Below are positions 53,668 through 61,382 of a stretch of 64,000 nucleotides of DNA, one piece after another. The stretch is from contig WLNI01000001.1 in assembly GCA_009699875.1 (NCBI GenBank), positions 1,054,001-1,118,000 of the forward strand, written 5' to 3'. Origin of the DNA: Actinomycetota bacterium. GTDB lineage: Bacteria > Actinomycetota > Acidimicrobiia > Acidimicrobiales > RAAP-2. The position numbers were made by a program, and so were the translations under genes. Below the pieces are notes generated by a model that had not been told where the DNA came from, made no database searches, and saw nothing but the letters and a program-made list of their open reading frames with translations. The first letter of the stretch is position 1; every line of letters begins with the position of its first letter.

Positions 53668-53855
53668 GAGTCTTTCTTCGGGATCGTGTCGATCTTGCCC
53701 TCCAGCACGATGACGTGGTTTTTTCGCCCTCCCCTATCTTAGGCAGTGGGCCCCTGAGAGACTCGTCACCTCGGATACGTGCCTAATTCAGACTTTTTAT
53801 GGCGATTATGGCCGAAACACTTGAATCCCGCCCTGTTGGAGGGCAAGGAAAAAGC

Positions 53856-54356
53856 TTATGAACTTCGAGTCAGTGAGGGATATCGAAGGGAGATGTCGGC
53901 ACACTCTTCGCAGATTGAAGAAGGAATAATTCCAATCTTCATCAAGATCCCAAAAATTTTGCACCCGAGGCAGTACCCGAGGGCCGCTTCCAACACCGCA
54001 GCGATGCTCAGCATCCCAATCACAATCTGGGCAGCTCCAACGCCGACACTGAGTGCAAGGACGAGAGCGGTGGTAGAGAAGCCGACGCCAATACCTTGGG
54101 CAAAGCGTTTTGGAGGCCCAGGCATCATTTTTGCGTGGTCGATGAATCGAGGAGCGACAACGCGAGTTGCAATCTGGCCAAGAGGACTAAGCGTCGGTCC
54201 GGTGAGGACTCGTGCCCAAAAGCCGTAGGCCAAGACAAAGAGCACCCAGACCCAACCTGTCACCAAAAACAAAACGCACAGGGCCACGACACCTGAGGCG
54301 ACCGTTCGAGCCGCAACGTCGTTGACAGGGTTTGGGAAAGAGAAGAAGCGTCGCAC
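53856..54356 (-). CDS. DUF4395 membrane protein
   Basis: 166-aa DUF4395 protein: NPVNDVAARTVASGVVALCV, LAYGFWARVLTGPTLSPLGQ, GPPKRFAQGIGVGFS, AAVLEAALGYCLGCKIFGILM and ICEECADI. Two to three membrane helices and conserved CLGCK and CEEC cysteines suggest a redox/thiol role; relatives sit near thioredoxin or sulfur-transport genes. Starts GTG 54356, immediately after a palindromic operator, in the 3' neighbourhood of a TauE exporter. Confidence 0.8.
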   Translation of the reverse strand: MRRFFSFPNPVNDVAARTVASGVVALCVLFLVTGWVWVLFVLAYGFWARVLTGPTLSPLGQIATRVVAPRFIDHAKMMPGPPKRFAQGIGVGFSTTALVLALSVGVGAAQIVIGMLSIAAVLEAALGYCLGCKIFGILMKIGIIPSSICEECADISLRYPSLTRSS

Positions 54357-54360
54357 GGTC

Positions 54361-54387
54361 AATACCCTACCAGATTGGTCGGGTATT
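54361..54387 (-). promoter_or_regulatory. Palindromic operator overlapping the DUF4395 promoter
   Basis: AATACCCTACC-AGATT-GGTCGGGTATT, an 11-bp arm palindrome with one mismatch. On the minus strand its proximal half contains TAGGGT (54364-54369), a -10 seven nucleotides before GTG 54356. A repressor bound here would block the gene directly. The related ATACCC-n-GGGTAT motif recalls persulfide or metal CsoR/CstR-family operators (inference). Confidence 0.65.
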
Positions 54388-54403
54388 GAATTCGCGAGGC
54401 GAC

Positions 54404-55183
54404 TTAGGTGACGAACAGACCGATTGTGGTCACCGTTCCGACGGCGATGACCACGATGCGGAGCCAGAGCGTCGGCAAGATCTTGGCGAGTTGTGCCCCG
54501 GCACCTCCTCCGATCAAGGTCCCGACGGCGAGGCAGAGCGCGATCAGCCAAAAGACGCTGCCGTGGAGAATGAAGACCGTGGCCGAGAGGCTACAGATAA
54601 CAATGGACAGCACCGCACGCAGTCCATTGATGCGAATCAGCGTTTCGGTCAGTCCAAGTCCAAGGATTGCCAAGAGCATGATCCCGAGGCCCGCGCCAAA
54701 GTAGCCGCCGTAGATGGCAACAGTGAAGGTCCCGATCTGGACGAATGCTTTTCGAGTTGGGTGATCGTCGTGGAGTGAACTCACGAACTTAATGAAAAGA
54801 GGTTGGACGCCAAAGAGCACCGTCGCAAACGCCACGAGCCACGGGGCAACGCTTCGAAACTGCGTTGCAGGAGTGGTGAGTAACAACAGTGCCCCGCAGA
54901 GACTCCCGAGGAGGGCGGCAGGGATGAGACGCCGTATGCGGCGTCCCTGGTTTTTCAGTTCACTTCGAAAGCCGTGAATCCCTCCGACGTAGCTTGGAAC
55001 AATGCCAACCGAAGAGGTGATGTTGGCCGACAAGGCAGGGACGCCAAACGCGAGGAGAACGGGAAAGGTGATTAGTGTTCCCCCGCCGGCAATGGCATTA
55101 AAGATTCCCGCAGCGATTCCCGCAGCAAGAAAGGCGAGGGCCTTGGGGTAGGTCATGACGAATGCCAGAGAGTTCACGACCAC
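54404..55183 (-). CDS. TauE/SafE-family sulfite exporter
   Basis: 259-aa membrane protein with about eight helices. The TauE signature GIFNAIAGGGTLITFPVLLAFG near the N-terminus and the second half-repeat YGGYFGAGLGIMLL are present. Family members export sulfite or sulfoacetate-type anions. GTG 55183 start preceded by TAGCAT at -6. Together with DUF4395 suggests sulfur-anion handling. Confidence 0.88.
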   Translation of the reverse strand: MVVNSLAFVMTYPKALAFLAAGIAAGIFNAIAGGGTLITFPVLLAFGVPALSANITSSVGIVPSYVGGIHGFRSELKNQGRRIRRLIPAALLGSLCGALLLLTTPATQFRSVAPWLVAFATVLFGVQPLFIKFVSSLHDDHPTRKAFVQIGTFTVAIYGGYFGAGLGIMLLAILGLGLTETLIRINGLRAVLSIVICSLSATVFILHGSVFWLIALCLAVGTLIGGGAGAQLAKILPTLWLRIVVIAVGTVTTIGLFVT

Positions 55184-55189
55184 GCACCC

Positions 55190-55195
55190 ATGCTA
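55190..55195 (-). promoter_or_regulatory. Candidate -10 (TAGCAT) for leaderless tauE
   Basis: Six nucleotides before GTG 55183. Confidence 0.45.
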
Positions 55196-55260
55196 CGAGA
55201 GGACGAGACCAATTGAAAACGTCTAGCCTGAAATGCAGTGCTCAATTTGAAGGAGAAGTC

Positions 55261-55617
55261 ATGGTTCGACTGACGTGTGTCTTGCGAAGAAAAGAAGGAA
55301 CAAGCCCACAAGAGTTTCATGAACACTGGGAACAGGTGCATGCTCCTTTGATCGCTCGACTGAACTCAGGCTCACACGTGCTTCGCTACGAGCAGTACCC
55401 AAGAGCGCTTGACACCTACGACGGCGATGATGACCGTTCTGGATTTGATGGAGTGACCCTGCAGTGGTTTGCCTCGATGGATGAGTATCACGCTCATATG
55501 GCCGAGGCCGACTTCGCTGAGATGTGGGAGGATATTGCGTCGTTTCTTGATACTGACTCGCTTCATTTCGTCGTCACTGAGGAGCCTGGACGCCTGATCT
55601 TTGATCGCAGCACCTGA
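55261..55617 (+). CDS. EthD-domain protein
   Basis: 118 aa: RLTCVLRRKEGTSPQEFHEHWEQVHAPLI, VLRYEQYPRA, FDGVTLQWFASMDEYHAHM and a short C-terminal strand. This is the dimeric ferredoxin-like EthD fold, seen in monooxygenase-linked and degradation proteins. RBS GAAGGAGAAG before ATG 55261. Ligand unknown. Confidence 0.8.
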   Translation: MVRLTCVLRRKEGTSPQEFHEHWEQVHAPLIARLNSGSHVLRYEQYPRALDTYDGDDDRSGFDGVTLQWFASMDEYHAHMAEADFAEMWEDIASFLDTDSLHFVVTEEPGRLIFDRST

Positions 55618-55652
55618 GGGTGGCCCTCCACCTTTTTTCGTGCCTGAGCCAC

Positions 55653-55658
55653 TACTCT
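55653..55658 (+). promoter_or_regulatory. Candidate -10 (TACTCT) for leaderless Nudix gene
   Basis: Seven nucleotides before GTG 55666. Confidence 0.45.
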
Positions 55659-55665
55659 CACAAGA

Positions 55666-56127
55666 GTGAAAACAGAAATTCGCCTCGTGACCGAGCCTGA
55701 GTACGCTCCCGAAGATTTAATGCGCGCCGCAGGCGGGGTTGTCGTGCGTACGGGGCGCAGTGGCGTTCTTGAAGTTGCCCTGATCCATCGGCCACACCGA
55801 GAAGACTGGTCGCTGCCAAAGGGCAAGCTTGATGAGGGTGAGACCTACGAAGAGTGCGCGGTCCGAGAAGTCTTCGAAGAAACTGGTCTGACGTGTCGAC
55901 TTGAACGCTATATCGGCCTCACCGAATACACTCATCGAAAGGGACGACCCAAGATTGTTGCGTACTGGCTGATGTCCGTGATCTCTGGAGAGTTTGTTGC
56001 GAACGACGAAGCTGACGAGCTTCGGTGGTGCACCTTGGAAGAAGCGCTGAAACTTGCAACCTACGATCGAGACCAAGAGTTTCTCGCGCTGATCCCGACA
56101 CTTCCTCATGCGGGGCACGTGGCCTAG
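55666..56127 (+). CDS. MutT-like Nudix hydrolase
   Basis: 153 aa with an intact Nudix box LPKGKLDEGETYEECAVREV then FEETGL. Resembles the N-terminal domain of mycobacterial MutT1, which cleans oxidised or diadenosine nucleotides, but lacks the C-terminal phosphoglycerate-mutase domain. GTG 55666. Likely nucleotide-pool sanitation; substrate open. Confidence 0.85.
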   Translation: MKTEIRLVTEPEYAPEDLMRAAGGVVVRTGRSGVLEVALIHRPHREDWSLPKGKLDEGETYEECAVREVFEETGLTCRLERYIGLTEYTHRKGRPKIVAYWLMSVISGEFVANDEADELRWCTLEEALKLATYDRDQEFLALIPTLPHAGHVA

Positions 56128-56166
56128 CAAGTCTCGGCACTTCGACGAGGTGCCTGCATCATCAGT

Positions 56167-58179
56167 GTGAGCTTGCGACCTCCGACTTGGAAGCAACCCG
56201 TTCGCTATGGTGAGTCCATGCTCCTGCTCAGAGAGACGTGGGTCAGTGTTCGCACTCTCGACTGGTCAATGGTCACGATATGGAAAGGGCTGCGAGTCTT
56301 TTGCATCCTTTTTGCCATCCAAGCGTGGGCCCTGACGACTGGACACGTTCACATTGGAGTTTCGATGACCATTGGAGCGGTGTTCGTTGGTGGCATTCTT
56401 GATCTCAACGATTCCTACCGTCATCGAATCTTCAGTATGGGTGTGGGCGCGTTCGCCCTTGCCTTCTCGGTCTTTTTAGGTGGGCTGGTGTCATCAAATC
56501 AGCTGGCCCACGTTGTGGTGATGGCACTCTTTGCCTTTGTCTGTGGATTCGCCGTCCTTGGTGGGCCTCGGACAGGGATGATTGGGGTGCTCTGTTTGGT
56601 GATGTACTGCGTCTATAGCGGCATGCCACTTCTGTTTACGAGTGCGTGGGGCGATGCGCTCGGCTATTTCGTGGGTTCGATGATTTCAGCAACTGTTGTT
56701 GTCGTTCCCTGGCTATTTCGACGACTAGATGGCCATCGAGAAATCCTGGCGGGATTTTTTCGTGGCTTTGGCTACGTCTGTAAATCTGATCCCTCGCAAG
56801 CAATCAATGCGGTGCACGCAGAACGGCTTCGTACGCTGAGTCTTGCCATGGAGTTTGACGGCCATGAAGGTTCGTCTCGGGAGTGGATAGATGAAATAGC
56901 GAGGCGCGCCTCCGTTATTCGATTCAACACAATCGCACTTTCAAAAGAGCTCGAAGTCGTCGATGACCCCGAAATACGTGCTGGTATGGCTGCGTATTTT
57001 TCGGCAATGAATGCACTGTGTCGGAGTCTGAGTCGTGCACTGCGCTGGAAGTGGGCAGCTCGATCGCTCCCCATGAACGTGGTTGAACTCTCAAAAGCAA
57101 CTGAAGCATGTCAAGGATTTGGACCAGCAATTCAAGTGAGTATTCTCCAATCGAACACGGCGTACTTGGAAGAAGTCGCTGAACTCGTTGGGCACCCGTG
57201 GCCATTGGGAAAGACGAATGGTGTCCATCTCCCAAAAATCCGTATGCCGAAGTCGGGTGCCATTCTTTCCCATCTGCGATGGTCAGATGAGTCATTTCGC
57301 CACGCTGTTCGACTCTCATTTGCCATCACCGTCGCTGCACTGATTGCACTTCATTGGGGAAACGATCGAGGCTATTGGCTTCCCATGACCGTTGCGTGGG
57401 TCGCAAAACCAGGACAGGGCGACACAAGCGTTCGGGTTTTAGCGAGAATTGCTGGAACGTGCGGGGGCGTGCTGCTCTCCTTGGGACTTTTCGAACTTCT
57501 CCATCCCACAAGTTGGTTTGAAATCGCTCTTATTGCGCTTTGTGGAGCACTGACGCCGGTCTTCTTATTGTCGAACTACGCCTTCGCCATCGTCTGGTGG
57601 TCAATGTTTGTGATCTTTCTCTTGGGGAGTGCGGGCTCACCGATTGACGAGCTTGCCCCCTTGCGAGCACTCTGGACGATCGGCGCGGGTGTCATCGTCA
57701 TCGCGCTGAGCTTTTTTTGGCCTGCAAGGCGCTCCGGCAACGTTTGTTCTTCCCTGTGTGACTCGGTCCAATCCCTCGCCGCGTATGCCCAAGCATTGTT
57801 GAGTAGAACTGAGAGTTCTCAAGAAGAGATCGATCAAACGAGAACAATTGTTATTGAGAAACGCGTGAAGGCAGCGGCCATAATCGATGCCTCGGCCCAT
57901 GAGCCCGGAGTCCATCGCTTAGAAGTTCGAGATGCGCGCACGATCCTTGATGGATTGAACAATGTCGCAGCTGAGTTGTTGGACAACGAGCTCCGCCAAG
58001 ATTTCTCTGGCCAGCGAGTCACGCGTATTCGAGATCAGTTAGCCGAGCTTGAGGGTCGGATTCGAGAACTCGATCATGAGGGATACACCTCTCCTCGCAT
58101 CGTGACTGATCGAGCACAACTCGGCGCCGTGGATGGGGTTCACGAGGTCTTAAATCACTATTTGACGCCTGCACCTTGA
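56167..58179 (+). CDS. FUSC-family (aromatic-acid exporter-like) membrane protein
   Basis: 670 aa in two halves, each with a block of about five to six membrane helices and a long helical soluble region (second block starts FRHAVRLSFAITVAALIAL, with RVLARIAGTCGGVLLSLGLF). This is the FUSC architecture of YccS/AaeB-type exporters. GTG 56167 assumed; ATG 56218 is an alternative start. No partner membrane-fusion protein is adjacent. Unlike the shorter FUSC protein at 35.3 kb it has the full duplicated layout. Confidence 0.8.
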   Translation: MSLRPPTWKQPVRYGESMLLLRETWVSVRTLDWSMVTIWKGLRVFCILFAIQAWALTTGHVHIGVSMTIGAVFVGGILDLNDSYRHRIFSMGVGAFALAFSVFLGGLVSSNQLAHVVVMALFAFVCGFAVLGGPRTGMIGVLCLVMYCVYSGMPLLFTSAWGDALGYFVGSMISATVVVVPWLFRRLDGHREILAGFFRGFGYVCKSDPSQAINAVHAERLRTLSLAMEFDGHEGSSREWIDEIARRASVIRFNTIALSKELEVVDDPEIRAGMAAYFSAMNALCRSLSRALRWKWAARSLPMNVVELSKATEACQGFGPAIQVSILQSNTAYLEEVAELVGHPWPLGKTNGVHLPKIRMPKSGAILSHLRWSDESFRHAVRLSFAITVAALIALHWGNDRGYWLPMTVAWVAKPGQGDTSVRVLARIAGTCGGVLLSLGLFELLHPTSWFEIALIALCGALTPVFLLSNYAFAIVWWSMFVIFLLGSAGSPIDELAPLRALWTIGAGVIVIALSFFWPARRSGNVCSSLCDSVQSLAAYAQALLSRTESSQEEIDQTRTIVIEKRVKAAAIIDASAHEPGVHRLEVRDARTILDGLNNVAAELLDNELRQDFSGQRVTRIRDQLAELEGRIRELDHEGYTSPRIVTDRAQLGAVDGVHEVLNHYLTPAP

Positions 58180-58259
58180 CGGATCACGTGTTGCACCAAC
58201 ATTGAGACCTAGGTTTGCACTTGAGTCATCTGGACTCGCGTTGTATTGGGGGGAACCAC

Positions 58260-58745
58260 ATGAGAATCAAAATCTATTCATTTATTTTGCCAGGACTGCT
58301 CGCACTTGCTTGGATCTTCACGTTGGCTGGGGTAGTTCCATTCGGAGGGACAAGCGGAGAATCGAAGGCGACAAGTGCCATTTTGTGGATGTTGTTCATG
58401 GCCGGCTGTGTTTTAATCTCTTATGCGTGGCTCCACTCGATCGCGGCAAAATGGATGGCTGCATCCATTGGGCGGACGACCAACGCATTTCAGTATCAGC
58501 TCGCTTTTGTGTGTCTGGGCCTTGGAATCTCGTGTTTCTATGCGACGAACAACGAGGCACAGTCGTGGGTCACTGTTTCAATCCCGGTCATCGCATTCTT
58601 TTTCTTGAGCGGAATCAAGCATATTGTCGACATAGTTAAGAGCAAAGACCAATTGTTGATCAATGTTTTGGTTACGATTTGGGACCTGGGAATGTCGATC
58701 TCGCTCTTGGCGCTCTTGCCCACAATGATTCACGCCACGGCATAG
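58260..58745 (+). CDS. Small multi-pass membrane protein, unknown
   Basis: 161 aa, roughly five hydrophobic segments (LPGLLALAWIFTLAG, LWMLFMAGCVLISYAWL, LAFVCLGLGISCFYA, VSIPVIAFFFLSGI, LLINVLVTIWDLGMSISLLALL). ATG 58260 follows GGGGGGAACC. No family recognised. The 176 bp after it up to the next gene contain nothing I recognise. Confidence 0.6.
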   Translation: MRIKIYSFILPGLLALAWIFTLAGVVPFGGTSGESKATSAILWMLFMAGCVLISYAWLHSIAAKWMAASIGRTTNAFQYQLAFVCLGLGISCFYATNNEAQSWVTVSIPVIAFFFLSGIKHIVDIVKSKDQLLINVLVTIWDLGMSISLLALLPTMIHATA

Positions 58746-58921
58746 ACCAAGGCGACTCAGTGAGTGTGTGAGAACACCTTCCGCGAGTTCGCTGCTGGAG
58801 CAGAAAGCAAAGTGAGCGACGTACTATTTTCGACCCGCTCGATGGAAGAACTCAGCGTCTAAATCTTGCGACACGGAGCGATGACCAATGGGTCGGCGTT
58901 CGATCTGTCAGCATTGGGAGC

Positions 58922-59326
58922 GTGAGTTCGTATTCGACGCCTCGAGGAAGAAGTGTGCCTGAGTCTGCGGTGCGCTTTAGTTTCGTTCGCTCGGGGGGTC
59001 CTGGTGGCCAACACGTCAATACCTCGTCCACCAAAGTCCAGGTCAGTATCGATATCGATGCCTGTGGCTTTGACGAGGCGACGGCCGCCACGTTGCACAA
59101 GGTCTTCGGAACATTAGTGATCACTTCGTCGTCAGAGAGCCGTTCCCAGTGGCGAAATCGCTCTGATGCCCTTCGTCGAGCACTCATCGCCATGGATGAG
59201 GCCCTCGTGAGAGTCCGCCCTCGGGTCGCCACCAAAGCCACCCGTCGAGCTCGGGAGCGCCGGCTCACGAATAAGGCCCACCAATCTCAGCGCAAAGCGG
59301 AGCGTCGCTACCGAGACGAGGACTAG
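58922..59326 (+). CDS. arfB: Alternative ribosome-rescue factor ArfB
   Basis: 134-aa peptidyl-tRNA hydrolase with a release-factor-like domain: FVRSGGPGGQHVNTSSTKVQ carries the GGQ at 28-30. The C-terminal tail is highly basic (RRARERRLTNKAHQSQRKAERRYR), the mRNA-channel probe of ArfB. Rescues stalled ribosomes without a stop codon. GTG start. Terminator follows. Confidence 0.93.
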   Translation: MSSYSTPRGRSVPESAVRFSFVRSGGPGGQHVNTSSTKVQVSIDIDACGFDEATAATLHKVFGTLVITSSSESRSQWRNRSDALRRALIAMDEALVRVRPRVATKATRRARERRLTNKAHQSQRKAERRYRDED

Positions 59327-59330
59327 AAAA

Positions 59331-59350
59331 CCCTGCCCGACAGGGCTTTT
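59331..59350 (+). terminator. Intrinsic terminator after arfB
   Basis: CCCTG-CCCGA-CAGGG hairpin flanked by AAAA on the left and CTTTT on the right. Confidence 0.6.
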
Positions 59351-59390
59351 GAGGCCCTGAAGGCCGAGAAACCCTGTTTTGGTATGACGC

Positions 59391-59411
59391 TGTAATACTT
59401 TTTGTATTACA
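59391..59411 (+). promoter_or_regulatory. Operator palindrome of the RHH-vWA operon
   Basis: Perfect TGTAATAC-TTTTT-GTATTACA. The right arm overlaps the TACAAT -10; it should be a target of the RHH protein encoded downstream (autoregulation, inference). Confidence 0.7.
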
Positions 59412-59413
59412 AT
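59408..59413 (+). promoter_or_regulatory. -10 (TACAAT) for leaderless RHH gene
   Basis: Six nucleotides before ATG 59420; an ATGACG -35 lies 18 bp upstream. Confidence 0.5.
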
Positions 59414-59419
59414 AAGATC

Positions 59420-59638
59420 ATGAGCGATATCAAACCATCTGCGTACTTTTCCTCGAGCACCCGGGCTTCGTCGAAGGCCAGTTCTCGCCTTATCAGCGTG
59501 CGGCTGCCCGAGGAGTTGTTACAACGCCTTGCGATAGTGGGAAACAACGAGGGCCTGGCCATGAGCGACACCATCCGCCTGGTTCTCGAGAGAGGCCTAC
59601 GAGAGAAGAAAAAAAAGAAGAAGGAGAATAAACCATGA
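59420..59638 (+). CDS. Ribbon-helix-helix (CopG/Arc-like) DNA-binding protein
   Basis: 72 aa: N-terminal Ser-rich region, then RHH core SRLISVRLPEELLQRLAIVG, GLAMSDTIRLVLERGL, and a lysine-rich tail (EKKKKKKENK). RHH proteins bind palindromes as dimers and act as antitoxins or repressors. Its stop overlaps the vWA gene in ATGA; a perfect palindrome lies in its promoter. Confidence 0.85.
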   Translation: MSDIKPSAYFSSSTRASSKASSRLISVRLPEELLQRLAIVGNNEGLAMSDTIRLVLERGLREKKKKKKENKP

Positions 59639-60330
59639 CCACCACCACCCCAAAACTACATATCTACTTTGTCTTGGACCGATCGGGCTCTATGAACTCG
59701 ATGGTCGACGACGTGATCGGAGGGTTTAACGGATTCGTAAACGCCCAGCAAGCCGACGGAGCTGACGCCGTGATGACCTTGATCCAGTTTGATGGTCAAG
59801 ATTCCCACGAGGTCCTCGCCGACGCCGTCTCGATTGCCAAGATGAAGCCATTGACCGCGGCAACGTTTTGTCCGCGAGGCAACACACCGCTCTATGACGC
59901 CATGGGCCACGTCTTGGCCGACGCCACGATCCGCAGCGAGCGTCGTCGAGATGAGAAAAAGGCCGAGGAGAATGTTCTCTTCGTAACCTTTACCGACGGT
60001 GGAGAAAACGCCAGCCGTGAGTACACGCATACCCAGATCTTTGATCTGGTGCAGCGCCGAGAACAAGATGGATGGATGTTTGCGTACTTAGGTGCCAATC
60101 AAGACGCCTACGACGAAGCTGAACGATTTGGCGTCTCCGAAGGATCCATTCAAAACTTTGCCGGCGACGGAGAAGGCAGCACCGTGGCCTTCATGAGTTT
60201 GAGTGACGCCACCATTAACAAGCGAGCCAAAATCCGAAACAGCGTGCAACACGACAACACTGACTTCTTCGAAGGCAACAAACATGCTGAGCAGGATCTG
60301 AAGAAGCGAACGACCCGCCGCTCATACTGA
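59635..60330 (+). CDS. von Willebrand factor A-domain protein
   Basis: 231-aa vWA protein with an intact MIDAS: DRSGSMNSM (DxSxS), Thr in NTPLYDAMG, and TDGGEN. Similar small vWA proteins occur in bacteriophages and in bacterial metal- or complex-assembly systems. Here it is cotranscribed with an RHH regulator. No signal peptide; cytoplasmic. C-terminus basic. Function unknown. Confidence 0.8.
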   Translation: MTTTTPKLHIYFVLDRSGSMNSMVDDVIGGFNGFVNAQQADGADAVMTLIQFDGQDSHEVLADAVSIAKMKPLTAATFCPRGNTPLYDAMGHVLADATIRSERRRDEKKAEENVLFVTFTDGGENASREYTHTQIFDLVQRREQDGWMFAYLGANQDAYDEAERFGVSEGSIQNFAGDGEGSTVAFMSLSDATINKRAKIRNSVQHDNTDFFEGNKHAEQDLKKRTTRRSY

Positions 60331-60344
60331 GGGGCTTTCGGAAT

Positions 60345-61172
60345 CTAGAGAGCGAATCCAGCGAGCTCTTTTGGAGTCTCGAGCGTCGTGACACTGACAT
60401 AGTTCGTCTCGAGGTCAACAGCGATCATCGAGCCGTCTGGGACTGATTCACAGCCCTCGTCGAGAATTGCCGAGGAGGCAATGACGATGGCGTCACCTCG
60501 ATGGGCGTAGTGCAAGTGGTAGTAGGTCTCGTCGTGACCAGGGGGGAGATCTTCAGGACGCTCCACGAGTTCGAGAAGGTGTTTCATCGGAGGTTTCGTC
60601 TCTCCTTGGGCCTGAACTCCGATGAGCACGTCGTCTGAGAGCAGCAGTGCATTTAATCCACCAACTCGACAGTGCGTGCGGATCTCTTTGATGGCGTGGC
60701 GGAATCCCGCCGCAACGTCACCAAGTTCTTCAATGCGTTGGAGGACTAAGAGGAAGTAACGCTTTGAATCAGTATCAGCGTTGAGCCGACTCAGCGACTC
60801 CTCACTCAAGAGGTCAAGGAGTCGCTCTGAGTGAGGGATCGATCCATTATGTGCAAAGGCCCACCGACCAACGACGAATGGGTGGTTGTTCTCGACGTTC
60901 ACTGCGAAGCCCGGTGAGGCCAATCGGATGTGCGCCATGCCAGCTCGACCGAGTGGCGTCGCCGCAAACTCTTTGAACTGTTCATCTTTGAACGCGGAGA
61001 TCACCGACCTTGTGGACTCGACGCGTGGGGTGGCATCTCCCGTGAGCCAGGCCATACCCCAGCCATCTCCGTGAAGATCAGAGAGAAACTCAAACTGCGC
61101 GAACTCTTCAGGGTGAAAGAGGTCGAGGATCGCGTGCGTCGTTGGAGAGGCGTAGGCAATCATTCGACACAT
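60345..61172 (-). CDS. Class II glutamine amidotransferase-family protein
   Basis: 275 aa beginning MCRMIAYASP; Cys2 is the N-terminal nucleophile after Met removal. Then DLHGDGWGMAW, AHIRLASPG, NNHPFVVGRWAFAHNG and LLLSDD follow the Ntn-amidotransferase order of YafJ/EgtC-type proteins. Acts on an unknown glutamine or gamma-glutamyl substrate. Start ATG 61172 is fixed by the need for a terminal Cys. Convergent with the vWA gene. Confidence 0.9.
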   Translation of the reverse strand: MCRMIAYASPTTHAILDLFHPEEFAQFEFLSDLHGDGWGMAWLTGDATPRVESTRSVISAFKDEQFKEFAATPLGRAGMAHIRLASPGFAVNVENNHPFVVGRWAFAHNGSIPHSERLLDLLSEESLSRLNADTDSKRYFLLVLQRIEELGDVAAGFRHAIKEIRTHCRVGGLNALLLSDDVLIGVQAQGETKPPMKHLLELVERPEDLPPGHDETYYHLHYAHRGDAIVIASSAILDEGCESVPDGSMIAVDLETNYVSVTTLETPKELAGFAL

Positions 61173-61382
61173 TGGCGGCTCTTCTCTTTTCGGTGACTCT
61201 TCCACAATCCAGCATAGGGTTCGAGCCCAATTGGGGCGGAGAACACGAGAGCCGGGAGCGAAGAACTCCCCACGCATAAGAGTTTCCTGAGAGGGTGACC
61301 GGACAAATTTCTTCCCCTCGCTCAAACTATCCCAAGTACCTACTTCGCATACAACTAGTGCGAACTGAGAAAAGGGGATGAT

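Noticed and set aside
53830-53844. Terminator hairpin (GCCCT/AGGGC) after DUF4395
   Set aside because: Only five base pairs and no T-run; could be chance.
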